In this document: positions 49,321-57,083 of the stretch, one piece after another
How the letters are laid out: the number at the start of each line of letters is the position of its first letter
Position numbering within the stretch: position 1 is the stretch's first letter
Made by a program: the position numbers and the translations under genes
Notes under the pieces: model-generated
Databases searched by the model: none
Seen by the model: only the letters and a program-made list of their open reading frames with translations
Told to the model about the DNA's origin: nothing
NCBI RefSeq assembly: GCF_003002095.1
Contig: NZ_PVZC01000002.1
Location: 496,001-560,000, forward strand
Reading direction: 5' to 3'
Length of the DNA stretch: 64,000 nucleotides
DNA from: Allonocardiopsis opalescens
Lineage (GTDB): Bacteria; Actinomycetota; Actinomycetes; Streptosporangiales; Streptosporangiaceae

Positions 49321-49739
49321 GAGATGGCGGCCGCGACGATGAACGCGACGGCCAGGTGCGCCGCGGCCGACACCCACACCGCCGGATGCAGCTCGGTCTC
49401 GGCCACCACGGTGCCGGGCTTGCCCGGGGTGAGCAGGTCGACCACCAGGAAGGACAGCGCCATCAGCACCAGCCCCACCAGCCCGTAGGCGACGGTGCTG
49501 AGCAGGCCGAGCCAGATGCCCTCCTCGCTGGCGAAGATGGCCATGGCGACGATGATGCCGACGCCGAGCAGGTTGGAGGCGAGCAGCACCGCGGCGTTGC
49601 GGTTGCGGTTCACCCAGATCAGGTCGGCGAGCCGTCCGGGGGTGAGCAGGTCGGTCAGCACGTAGCCGACCACCATCAGCACCAGGCCGACCAGGCCGTA
49701 GCCCAGGGCGGCGGCGGTCAGGTAGAGCACATTGGTCAC
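49317..49739 (-). CDS. DUF350 membrane protein
   Basis: 140-aa integral membrane protein made of two repeats. GYGLVGLVLMVVGYVLTDLLTPGRL (near 13-37) and AYGLVGLVLMALSFLVVDLLTPGKP (near 84-108) are each followed by a further hydrophobic helix. This is the hallmark of DUF350, a four-helix family proposed to form pores or membrane-stress modules. It is coupled by TTGA overlap to the spermidine synthase-like gene. ATG 49739 starts 42 bp after the small Gly-rich protein gene. Confidence 0.85.
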   Translation of the reverse strand: MTNVLYLTAAALGYGLVGLVLMVVGYVLTDLLTPGRLADLIWVNRNRNAAVLLASNLLGVGIIVAMAIFASEEGIWLGLLSTVAYGLVGLVLMALSFLVVDLLTPGKPGTVVAETELHPAVWVSAAAHLAVAFIVAAAIS

Positions 49740-49781
49740 GGGATCCTCACTTGGCTGTCGCGGTGTGCGCTGGTCGGGTCG

Positions 49782-50039
49782 TCATTTGCCGAAGCCGGGG
49801 CCGCCGCCGCGGAACCCGCTGCCGCCGCTGGAGCCGCTGTAGCCGCCGAAGAAGAAGCCGCCGCCGCTGCTGTAGCCGGGGCGGCACTGGCTGAGGAGCA
49901 GGAAGATGATGATGACCACCACGATCACGATGATCCAGGTGTACTGGCTCGCGCCCCGGTCGGTGTCGGGGCGGTGGGCGGTGCGCAGGCGTCGGATCAT
50001 GCCGCCTCCCTGGTCGCTGCTTCCGGTGCGTCTGCTCAT
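49782..50039 (-). CDS. Small single-pass membrane protein with Gly/Ser/Phe-rich tail
   Basis: 85-aa protein (or 72 aa from an ATG at 50000 with GGGAGGCGGC just upstream). It has a hydrophobic helix of Val and Ile (WIIVIVVVIIIFLLLSQC), then a tail rich in GGFFFGGYSG and SGGSGFRGGG. A C-terminal low-complexity Gly/Phe/Tyr segment of this kind suggests assembly or stickiness at the membrane surface. ATG 50039 overlaps the DUF2617 stop (ATGA), favouring the longer form. It lies between DUF2617 and DUF350 genes and has no recognised family. Confidence 0.7.
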   Translation of the reverse strand: MSRRTGSSDQGGGMIRRLRTAHRPDTDRGASQYTWIIVIVVVIIIFLLLSQCRPGYSSGGGFFFGGYSGSSGGSGFRGGGPGFGK

Positions 50040-50542
50040 GGGAGGCTCACCGTGGTCGTGGTGGTGACGAGTTCGCCGCTCTGCGGATAGGCGTGCCAGC
50101 TGTGCCAGCGCACCAGGCCGGGGGCGAGTACGGCCGTCAGCGCGGTGACGGCGTGCGGGCCGCCGGGGAAGGCGGCGATCAGCCCGCCCGGGTGGGCGGC
50201 GACCTCGGCGGCCAGCCGCTCGACCCGTTCGGCCAGCGCGTCGGGCGCCAGCGGGCGCACCCGGGACCGGAAGTCGTAGCGGCCCATGCCGGGCAGCGGC
50301 AGGGCGCGGCGCGGCGGCAGCCCGCCGGGGCGCTGCGGCAGGCAGGCGACGGTCTCCAGCAGCGCGGTTGCGTCGCCGTCCAGCGCCACCTGATGGGAGG
50401 CGCCGAGCACCCGCAGTTCGAGCCGCAGGCCCGGCGCGGTCAGCACCCGGGCGGCCAGCGCCTCGGCCTCGGGGTGCTCCAGCGTCCACACGAGCTGGTC
50501 GGCCCGGGTGTCGGAGAAGGGGGCGGTGATGGTCGCCCGCAC
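50036..50542 (-). CDS. DUF2617 family protein
   Basis: 168-aa soluble protein. The pattern PFSDTRADQLVWTLEHPEAEALAARVL, RLELRVLGASHQVAL and MGRYDFRSRVRPLAPDALAERVERLAAEVAAHPGGLIAAFPGGPHAVTAL corresponds to actinobacterial DUF2617 proteins. HSWHAYPQSGELVTT near the end is likewise conserved. GTG 50542 lies 3 bp after the DUF4178 stop, and its own stop overlaps the next ATG. Function is unknown; context is the membrane-polyamine operon. Confidence 0.75.
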   Translation of the reverse strand: MRATITAPFSDTRADQLVWTLEHPEAEALAARVLTAPGLRLELRVLGASHQVALDGDATALLETVACLPQRPGGLPPRRALPLPGMGRYDFRSRVRPLAPDALAERVERLAAEVAAHPGGLIAAFPGGPHAVTALTAVLAPGLVRWHSWHAYPQSGELVTTTTTVSLP

Positions 50543-50545
50543 GGG

Positions 50546-51145
50546 TCAGCTCCCCGGGTAGATGGTCAGGCTGCCGTTGGGCACGGGCGTACCGAGGCTG
50601 GGCTCCCACCGGCCGTGGTCGAAGCGCTCGAAGGACAGCTGGCGGCCGTCGGGCGCCTCGTAGTCGGCGTAGTCCATGCCGCCCTGCGGCCGCAGCCCGG
50701 TGGTGCCCTCGGAGCGGTAGGAGGCGGTGCCGCGCTCCTGGAGCCGGTAGGTGACGCCCTCGAACTCCAGGACCGGGCTGTGCGGGGTGAGGTCGGACTC
50801 CGGCAGCGAGGTCCACATGGCCAGCTGGAGGTCGGGGTCCTCCTCGACCGACAGCCAGCGCTTGGGCGAGCCCTGCTCACTGAGGTCGAGGAAGTGCTCC
50901 GACCAGGTGGAGCCGCCCTCCGACAGGCGCAGCGAGCCGCGCACCCAGGAGCGGTCGCCCAGGTACTCGACCATGTCGCCGGCCTTCAGCGAGCGGGGGT
51001 CGCCGCCGGTGCCGGTGTCGGCGAAGGGGTCGCTCGGCACGGCCGGGGGCCGCGCCTGCGGTTCGGCCGCACGGCGCTGCCGGAGCAGCACGACGATCAC
51101 CGCGACCAGGGCCGCGATGACGAGCAGCACTACGATCCATTCCAC
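50546..51145 (-). CDS. DUF4178 domain protein with N-terminal membrane anchor
   Basis: 199-aa protein. An N-terminal helix (WIVVLLVIAALVAVIVVLL) anchors it, followed by a linker and DUF4178. That domain shows LKAGDMVEYLGDRSWVRGSLRLSEGGSTWSEHFLDLSEQG-KRWLSVEEDPDLQLAMW and later FEGVTYRLQERGTASYRSEG. DUF4178 proteins regularly neighbour DUF350 and membrane spermidine synthases. GTG 51145 is the start, with a moderate GAGCGAGGC purine run upstream. It is the first gene of this five-gene unit. Confidence 0.85.
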   Translation of the reverse strand: MEWIVVLLVIAALVAVIVVLLRQRRAAEPQARPPAVPSDPFADTGTGGDPRSLKAGDMVEYLGDRSWVRGSLRLSEGGSTWSEHFLDLSEQGSPKRWLSVEEDPDLQLAMWTSLPESDLTPHSPVLEFEGVTYRLQERGTASYRSEGTTGLRPQGGMDYADYEAPDGRQLSFERFDHGRWEPSLGTPVPNGSLTIYPGS

Positions 51146-51263
51146 CGTGCCACGCCTCGCTCAGGTTCGTTTCCGCCGATCAGGGCTCAGTGTGGCAGGT
51201 CGACGGTAACGAATGGGCATCCGGAGCGGAGCGGCCGGAGTCCGGATGCGGACGTCGCGGCGT

Positions 51264-51980
51264 TCAGCGGGTGAATCGCCGCTCCGTCAACTCGGTCTCC
51301 TCGGACCTGGCGGCCGGCGCGCGCACCTCGGCTTTGACCAGGTCGGGCTGGCTGAGCGACAGCTCGCCGAGCCGGCCGATCTCCTTGGCGAAGGCGTCGC
51401 TGGCCGCCTGCATCTGGACCTGGACGGCGTGGCAGAAGGTCTTCAGCCAGGCCACCCGCCGCTCCATCTCCTCCAGTTCGGCGGCGTAGCGCTCCCCCGC
51501 CTGCGCCCGGTAGACGCGGCCCGCCTCGTCCGCCGCCTCCTCGGCGCGCTCCTGCGCCTCGCGCAGGGTGAGCTCGGCCTGCTCGCGGGCCTGGACGGTG
51601 ACGCGGCGGGCGTAGTCCTGCGCCTGCGCGATGTAGGCGTCGGCCTGCTGCTGGGCGGCGGCGAGCACGTTGACCGCCTCGGCCGAGGGCCGCCGCGGCT
51701 GCTGCTGCTGGGGCTGCTCGTCGTCGGAGTCCCGCTTGCCGGTGTCCTTGGTGGCGCGGAACCGGTCGCGCAGCCGCTCCAGGTCGGAGCGGAGCGACAG
51801 CTTCTCGGCGTCGCCGGCCGCGATCTCCTCGGCGACGCGGTGCAGGAACTGGCGTACCTCGTCCTCGTTCAGCCCGCGGCGGCCGAGCGACGTCCGCCCG
51901 AACTCCTGGGCGCGCACCTGTTCGGGGCTGAGGCGCGGCTGAGGCCCGCGCGTCGTCCAGGTGTCCTCGGACACGGTCAC
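51264..51980 (-). CDS. DivIVA-domain coiled-coil protein
   Basis: 238-aa protein. LSPEQVRAQEFGRTSLGRRGLNEDEVRQFLHRVAEEIAAG (residues 17-56) is a DivIVA N-terminal-like module. It is followed by a QQQQQ linker and a long coiled coil (AAAQQQADAYIAQAQDYARRVTVQAREQAELTLREAQERAEEAADEAGRVY). This class may bind curved or polar membrane and scaffold partners. GTG 51980 overlaps the flavohaemoglobin stop (GTGA), so its expression is coupled to an enzyme, which is unusual for a cell-division-type scaffold. Confidence 0.87.
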   Translation of the reverse strand: MTVSEDTWTTRGPQPRLSPEQVRAQEFGRTSLGRRGLNEDEVRQFLHRVAEEIAAGDAEKLSLRSDLERLRDRFRATKDTGKRDSDDEQPQQQQPRRPSAEAVNVLAAAQQQADAYIAQAQDYARRVTVQAREQAELTLREAQERAEEAADEAGRVYRAQAGERYAAELEEMERRVAWLKTFCHAVQVQMQAASDAFAKEIGRLGELSLSQPDLVKAEVRAPAARSEETELTERRFTR

Positions 51981-53116
51981 GATGTGCCTCCGATTGGGGT
52001 GTCGGAACCGAATTCCTCGGTGCGGACGCGGTCGTCCGGCACGCCTTCCTCACGCAGGCGCCGCACCGTGCCGGCGACCATCTGCGGCGAGCCGCAGACA
52101 TAGAAGTCCTGATCGGCCCAGGTGCTGTGCCGAAGCGCGACGTCGACGGCGTCGCCGGTGCGCGCGTCGGCCGGCGCCGGGCCCTGGGAGACGCACGGCA
52201 CCACGGTGAGCCAGGGGTGCTCCTCGCCGAGTTTGCGCAGCCCGTCGAGGTCGTACAGGTAGAAGCTGAGCGCGGCGCCCGCGAAGAGGTGCACCTTGCG
52301 GGTGCCGCCCGCGGTGTGCTCGGCGGCCACCTGCTCGATGATGGCGCGGAAGGGCGCGATGCCGGTGCCGCCGGCGATGAGCACCGCGTCGGCCTCGCCG
52401 CTGAGGGTGAGCCGCTCGCCCACGGGCGAGCCGAGCCGCAGGAAGTCGCCGGGGCGCACGCCGTGGACCAGGACGGGGCTGACGATGCCGCCGTCGACCT
52501 GGCGGACGTGGAAGTCGATGGTGCCGTCGGCCCGGGGCGCGTTGGCGGGGGTCAGGTAGCGCCAGAGCTTGGGGCGCAGGTTGCTCTCGGCCGCGACGCT
52601 CTGGCCCGGCCGGAAGTCGAGCTGGTAGTTGGGGCGGACGGTGAAGACGGCGACGTCCATGCCGCGCCGCTCGTGGCTGATGATCTCAGCGTCCCACCAG
52701 GGCGGGCAGACCTTCGCCGCCTCGTCGGCCGCCTCGGTCATCACCTTGGCCACCAGGCCGTAGGCGGCGGTCCAGTCGGAGGCCAGCTCGTCGGTCCAGG
52801 CCGGGCCGAGGAAGTGCGCGAGGGTGTCCAGCAGCGCGGCGCCGACCGCCGGGTAGTGCTCGGCGACCACCGCGAACCTGCGGTGGTCCTTGCCGAGGCC
52901 CTGCAGGAAGGGGAGCAGCTCGTCGACCTGGTCGACCTGGGAGACGATGCGGCCCAGCGCCGAGACCAGGCGGTCGCGCTGCCCGGCCATGCCGGTCGGG
53001 AAGAGCTCGCGGGTCTCGGGATGGCTCAGGAAGAGGGAGGAGTAGAAGAACAGCGGGACCTGGTCGCCGTGGGCGGCGACCGCGCGCCACGAGTCCTTGA
53101 GCCGTGCCACATCCAC
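51977..53116 (-). CDS. Flavohaemoglobin-type nitric oxide dioxygenase/globin reductase
   Basis: 379-aa three-domain protein. The globin domain (1-135) has Tyr25 in FFYSSLF (TyrB10), Phe39 in ELFP (CD1) and proximal His78 in GKDHRRF. The FAD domain has LDFRPGQSVAAE and LRPKLWRYLTPANAP (in place of RxYS). The NAD domain has VLIAGGTGIAPFRAIIEQV and FYVCGSPQMV. The family converts NO to nitrate with O2 and NAD(P)H. Divergence at the RxYS flavin motif marks it as an actinobacterial variant. ATG 53116 starts the operon; the DivIVA-like gene follows by overlap. Confidence 0.88.
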   Translation of the reverse strand: MDVARLKDSWRAVAAHGDQVPLFFYSSLFLSHPETRELFPTGMAGQRDRLVSALGRIVSQVDQVDELLPFLQGLGKDHRRFAVVAEHYPAVGAALLDTLAHFLGPAWTDELASDWTAAYGLVAKVMTEAADEAAKVCPPWWDAEIISHERRGMDVAVFTVRPNYQLDFRPGQSVAAESNLRPKLWRYLTPANAPRADGTIDFHVRQVDGGIVSPVLVHGVRPGDFLRLGSPVGERLTLSGEADAVLIAGGTGIAPFRAIIEQVAAEHTAGGTRKVHLFAGAALSFYLYDLDGLRKLGEEHPWLTVVPCVSQGPAPADARTGDAVDVALRHSTWADQDFYVCGSPQMVAGTVRRLREEGVPDDRVRTEEFGSDTPIGGTS

Positions 53117-53313
53117 GGTTCGTCTGCCCCCTCGTCGGCTTAACGGGCGCGCGTGGAGCGGCGGCGCCCGAATCGATCACTCCGGCGGGCATGAACAATA
53201 CCGAATGTAACTTCCCGGAACAGGGCAAACCGGAGAATGCGCAGTGATCGTGGCGTGTCGCGTCCGCACCAGCGGCCACAGAGGCCCCATGCCACGGGGC
53301 CGTCCGACGGGCG

Positions 53314-53346
53314 CCGGCCCGGCCCGCAGGCGGCGGGCCGGGCCGG
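53314..53346 (-). terminator. Terminator after the secreted protein gene
   Basis: CCGGCCCGGCCCGC (53314-53327) pairs with GCGGGCCGGGCCGG (53333-53346), a 14-bp perfect stem, 13 bp after the minus-strand stop. Confidence 0.75.
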
Positions 53347-53359
53347 ATGTGGTCAGAAA

Positions 53360-54331
53360 CTAGGGCCAGCGGACGTCGGTGGAGTAGGGCAGGCTGTCGA
53401 CGGCCGTCTCGGAGTGGGCGTTCAGCTCGTTGTACAGCTGGGTCCACGCGGCGGCCGGCGTGTTGTCGGTGTTGGTGCAGCCGCGCTGCTGGCAGGCGGT
53501 CCGCTGCGAGAAGGCGCCCGCGAACCTGACCGGGCCGGCCGAGCCGCGTGCGCCCCAGGAGCTGATCCGGGACCACTGCCGGGCCTGGATGCCGTCGGTT
53601 CGGTAGATCTGCGGGATGGCCCGCACGGTGGAGGCGGCGCCGGTCGACACGTAGTGCACGTCGGCGACGGTCCAGCCGTTGTTGCAGGTGGTGGAGGTGG
53701 ATCCGTAGGTCGGGCAGCCGTCGGCGGAATTCACCGCGTACAGGGTGCGGGAGTTGGCGTCGGTGAAGGCGTCCAGCCAGCCGCGCGCCCACGCGGGGTT
53801 GGACCAGCCGGGCTCGGCGTCGACGGCGGCGGTGACCGTCACCCCGGCGGCGCTGATGGCGCTGTCGGCGCTGGAGACCAGGGCGGCCCAGCGGGCGCCG
53901 GCCGCGGCGCCGCCGACGCCGCCGTCGGACTTGTTGTTCACACCGAGCGCCAGGATGGCGGTGTTGGAGCCCCGGCACTCGGCGAAGCCCGCGGCCCACT
54001 GCTGGGCGTAGCCGCTGGCGACGGTGTCGGCCACCCGGGGCGTGGTGGTGCTGGCCCAGGTGCCCGGCTGGCGGAGCCGGTTGCCGGACTCCTGAGTGCC
54101 GAAGAACAGCACCCGGACGCCGGAGCGGCCGGACTCGCCCTCGGCGCAGCCGGCGGCGCGACCCAGGTTCGCGCTGCTCGATCCGGTCAAGGGGACGTAA
54201 CGGCTGACAGTGGCCGCCGGAGGCGCCGGAGCGGCCGGGCCGGGGGTCGGGGCGGCGTGGGCGGCAGCGGTCGGGACGGTCAGGGCGGCGGCCAGAAGGG
54301 CGGCGGCTGGGACGATTCGGCTGAATGGCAT
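53360..54331 (-). CDS. Secreted protein of unknown function
   Basis: 323-aa exported protein. The signal peptide (FSRIVPAAALLAAALTVPTAAAHA) is followed by a Pro/Ala linker and a globular domain. SGVRVLFFGTQESGNRLRQPGTW, GSNTAILALGVNNKSDGGVG and VTAAVDAEPGWSNPAWARGWLDAFTDANSRTLYAVNS are its most distinct motifs. The AVDAEPGW stretch with acidic residues hints at a TIM-barrel glycosidase-like fold. The cysteines suggest disulfides. ATG 54331 has GGAGG 5-9 bp upstream. I have no firm family. Confidence 0.75.
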   Translation of the reverse strand: MPFSRIVPAAALLAAALTVPTAAAHAAPTPGPAAPAPPAATVSRYVPLTGSSSANLGRAAGCAEGESGRSGVRVLFFGTQESGNRLRQPGTWASTTTPRVADTVASGYAQQWAAGFAECRGSNTAILALGVNNKSDGGVGGAAAGARWAALVSSADSAISAAGVTVTAAVDAEPGWSNPAWARGWLDAFTDANSRTLYAVNSADGCPTYGSTSTTCNNGWTVADVHYVSTGAASTVRAIPQIYRTDGIQARQWSRISSWGARGSAGPVRFAGAFSQRTACQQRGCTNTDNTPAAAWTQLYNELNAHSETAVDSLPYSTDVRWP

Positions 54332-54495
54332 GGATCCTCCGATGGGCACGAACGGGGTACGCCTCTTGGATCTGCCTCAGCCATATACAAAACCTACGAA
54401 CTTGTCGACATCCTGGTAGGAAATTTACGGAGACGACCCGTAAGGGGCCGGCCGCACCTTGGCGCTGCCCGCGGTGCGGCCGGCCGGTCGGGCGC

Positions 54496-56112
54496 TCAGA
54501 ACCGCACCAGGGCGGCCCCGGTGAAGAACTCGTAGACGAAGTTGACGAAGAAGAAGCCGAAGAACAGGAAGTTGAGCACCAGGATCACGTAGTGCCAGGG
54601 CCGCGGCCGGGCGGGCCGGGGCAGTCGGGAGTTCAGGTACATCAGCACGAAGGGGAACATCAGCGCGCCGAAGTTGGACATGTTCGCCGAGATCTGCACC
54701 AGCTCGGCCGGGAGCGCCAGGTGCATCGCCACCGCGATGACGGCCAGCACGACCAGCATGTACGGGTAGTAGAAGCGCCGCGGGTCGCCCTCGATCAGCC
54801 GCCGCAGCCGCGGGCTGGTGGCGTGGACGGCGTCGGTGAAGTTGCGGACCAGCGCCTCGAAGATGCCCAGCTGGGTGGAGAAGAGCACCAGCACCCCGAT
54901 CAGCAGCATCAGCGCGAACATCGCCGGGCCGTACTGGGCGCCCAACTGCTCGGCGGCGAAGGTCGGCACGTTCGCCGGGGTGGGCGCCTCGCCGCTGCTC
55001 ACCACCAGGTGGGCCATCAGCACCGTCGGCAGCAGCATGCCGAGCATCGCGCCGACGAAGAACACGCCCCACAGGTCGATCATCAGCAGCCGGTACCAGC
55101 GCTTCCACCGGGACCGGTTCACCGGTGTGTCCGGGAAGGTCACGCCCACCGGGCGCACCTCGGCGCGCCCGCCGCGCACGCCGGACAGGAAGCCGACCCG
55201 GTGGCCCATGCCGTAGCCCTTGTCCCGGTAGTGGTTCATCGCGTACCAGTTCAGCCCGGAGGCCAGCGCGGTGAAGCCGGCCAGTCCGCCCAGCTGGGTG
55301 GCGGTGATGCCCTCCGGCGGCGCGGCCGGGGTGACCAGGCCGCTCACGCCCTCCAGCCAGACGGAGCCGGGCACGACCGCGACCGTCACCACCAGCAGCA
55401 CCGCGATCAGCGAGCCGATGATCACCCAGTTGGCCAGTTCGAGGGCACGGGAGATCCGGCGGGCCAGCACGGTGATCAGGAAGACCACCAGCAGCAGCCC
55501 GATGCCCAGCAGCCGGGTCCACTGGACCTCGTCCGGCTCGTGCACCCGCCCGGCGATCAGCGCGAACAGGCCCTGCCCCGCCCCGGCCGCCCAGCCGCCG
55601 AAGATGAAGGCGAAGTAGAAGACGAACAGCGAGAAGGGCACCCAGAACTTCCAGCCGGGCGGCACCCGGCCGAAGCCGACGATCGGCACCTCGCCGGTCG
55701 CCACCACGTACCGGGAGATCTCCACGTTGTAGAAGGTCTGCAGCAGCGCCGAGACCGTGATCACCCAGCCGACGCCGACGAAGCCGAAGGAGCCGACCGC
55801 CTGCGGCCCCAGCAGCCACTCACCGCTGCCGACCGAGATGCCCAGCGCGATCAGGCTGGGGCCGATGACGAACTGGACGATCTGCAGCGGCCCGAGCCGC
55901 CGGACCTTGAAGACCTCCTCGGGCTCCGGCAGGTCCTCGAGCCCCAGCGGCGGACGGCTCACGCCCAGCGGGTACTCGGCGGCGGGAGCCGCGACGGCGT
56001 CGGGACCGGGTCTGACGGGCTCACCGGGCGGAATCGGATCGGGGGCGGGGGCGGGGGCGGGACTCGGCGGCGGGTCGGCGGATACGGGTTCGCGATCGGG
56101 GCTGTCGACCAT
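54496..56112 (-). CDS. Nramp-like membrane transporter (atypical)
   Basis: 538-aa protein with a Pro-rich cytoplasmic N-terminus of about 70 residues and 11-12 helices. The first helix, GPSLIALGISVGSGEWLLGP (near residue 95), is where Nramp proteins carry the metal-binding DPGN motif; here it is GSGEW. The NHYRDKGYGMGHRVG loop near 275 is also conserved in this subgroup. It is annotated in relatives as Nramp-family, but the missing metal residues make metal transport doubtful. ATG 56112 has GGAGG 7 bp upstream. Confidence 0.78.
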   Translation of the reverse strand: MVDSPDREPVSADPPPSPAPAPAPDPIPPGEPVRPGPDAVAAPAAEYPLGVSRPPLGLEDLPEPEEVFKVRRLGPLQIVQFVIGPSLIALGISVGSGEWLLGPQAVGSFGFVGVGWVITVSALLQTFYNVEISRYVVATGEVPIVGFGRVPPGWKFWVPFSLFVFYFAFIFGGWAAGAGQGLFALIAGRVHEPDEVQWTRLLGIGLLLVVFLITVLARRISRALELANWVIIGSLIAVLLVVTVAVVPGSVWLEGVSGLVTPAAPPEGITATQLGGLAGFTALASGLNWYAMNHYRDKGYGMGHRVGFLSGVRGGRAEVRPVGVTFPDTPVNRSRWKRWYRLLMIDLWGVFFVGAMLGMLLPTVLMAHLVVSSGEAPTPANVPTFAAEQLGAQYGPAMFALMLLIGVLVLFSTQLGIFEALVRNFTDAVHATSPRLRRLIEGDPRRFYYPYMLVVLAVIAVAMHLALPAELVQISANMSNFGALMFPFVLMYLNSRLPRPARPRPWHYVILVLNFLFFGFFFVNFVYEFFTGAALVRF

Positions 56113-56238
56113 CACGACCTCCTGACCGGTTCGGTAATGATCGCGTAACACCGCGCTGACGTTCCGTCAAGGGCGATCAGGGTTTCAGCAGGTGGAACGC
56201 CGGGCCCAGGACACGGACGGCCGGGGGACCCTGGGCTG

Positions 56239-56478
56239 GTCACAGGGCGGCGACCACGGCCGGAGCGCTGGTTCGAAATCCTCGCGTTCGACCAGAAGGC
56301 CCCGTCACGGCTGGACCGGTTCCAGGACCGGATCCGGATGGACGACATCCTCGAAGACCGCTACGAGCGTGTCCGCAAGGCTCTCCGCACCGCTGGGAAC
56401 GGCGGCGCTGGAGATCCCGTCGCCGTCCCGGCTCAGCTGCCGAGGTACCGCAGCACCGCGAGCACGCGGCGGCTGTAG
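56239..56478 (+). pseudogene. Possible gene remnant (RWFEILAFDQ fragment)
   Basis: Reading from 56239 gives PERWFEILAFDQKAPSRL then DRFQDRIRMDDILEDRYERVRKALRTAG. The sequence is low in bias and protein-like, yet has no clear start codon, and its C-terminal end runs antisense over the response-regulator gene to a TAG at 56476-56478. The intact part is about 50 codons (56260-56410). It looks like the tail of a lost gene, but a chance frame in this 320-bp gap is possible. Confidence 0.35.
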
Positions 56479-57083
56479 CCGGTGGTCTGCGAGAGGTCGA
56501 GCTTGTCGAAGATGGCGTTGATGTGCTTCTCGACGGCGCTCTGGGTGATGCTCAGGCGGGCGCCGATGGAGGCGTTGGCGTGGCCCTGGGCCATCTCGTG
56601 CAGCACCTCGCGCTCGCGGGCGGTGAGGCGCGCCACCGGGTCGACGTGGCTGGTGCGAGCGAGCAGCTGGCGGACCACCTCGGGGTCGAAGGCGGCGCCG
56701 CCGGCCGCCACCCGCTCCAGCGCGGCCAGGAACTCCTCGACCTGGCCGACGCGGTCCTTGAGCAGGTAGCCCACTCCGCCGCTGTAGGCGGTCAGCAGCT
56801 CGGTGGCGTAGCGCTTCTCGACGTACTGCGAGAGCACCAGCACGCCGATGCCGGGCCGGCGCCGCCGGATCTGGAGTGCGGCCCGCAGGCCCTCGTCGGT
56901 GTGGGTCGGCGGCATCCGCACGTCCACCACGACCACGTCGGGCGGCTCGGCGGCGCGGTCCAGCTCGGCCAGCAGCGCCTCGCCGTCGCCGACGGCCGCC
57001 GCGACCGTGTGACCCTCCTCGGCCAGCAGCCGGACCAGGCCCTCGCGCAGCAGCACCGAGTCCTCGGCGAGGATCACCCGCAT
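56433..57083 (-). CDS. LuxR/NarL-family response regulator
   Basis: 216-aa two-component regulator. The receiver domain shows RVILAEDSVLLREGL, the phospho-acceptor Asp in DVVVVDVRMPP (near 52), and VLVLSQYVEKRYATELL. The LuxR HTH is ARLTAREREVLHEMAQGHANASIGARLSITQSAVEKHINAIFDKLDL (near 148-195). ATG 57083 lies within the 3' end of the sensor kinase gene (10-bp overlap), so both proteins are made together. Confidence 0.92.
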   Translation of the reverse strand: MRVILAEDSVLLREGLVRLLAEEGHTVAAAVGDGEALLAELDRAAEPPDVVVVDVRMPPTHTDEGLRAALQIRRRRPGIGVLVLSQYVEKRYATELLTAYSGGVGYLLKDRVGQVEEFLAALERVAAGGAAFDPEVVRQLLARTSHVDPVARLTAREREVLHEMAQGHANASIGARLSITQSAVEKHINAIFDKLDLSQTTGYSRRVLAVLRYLGS

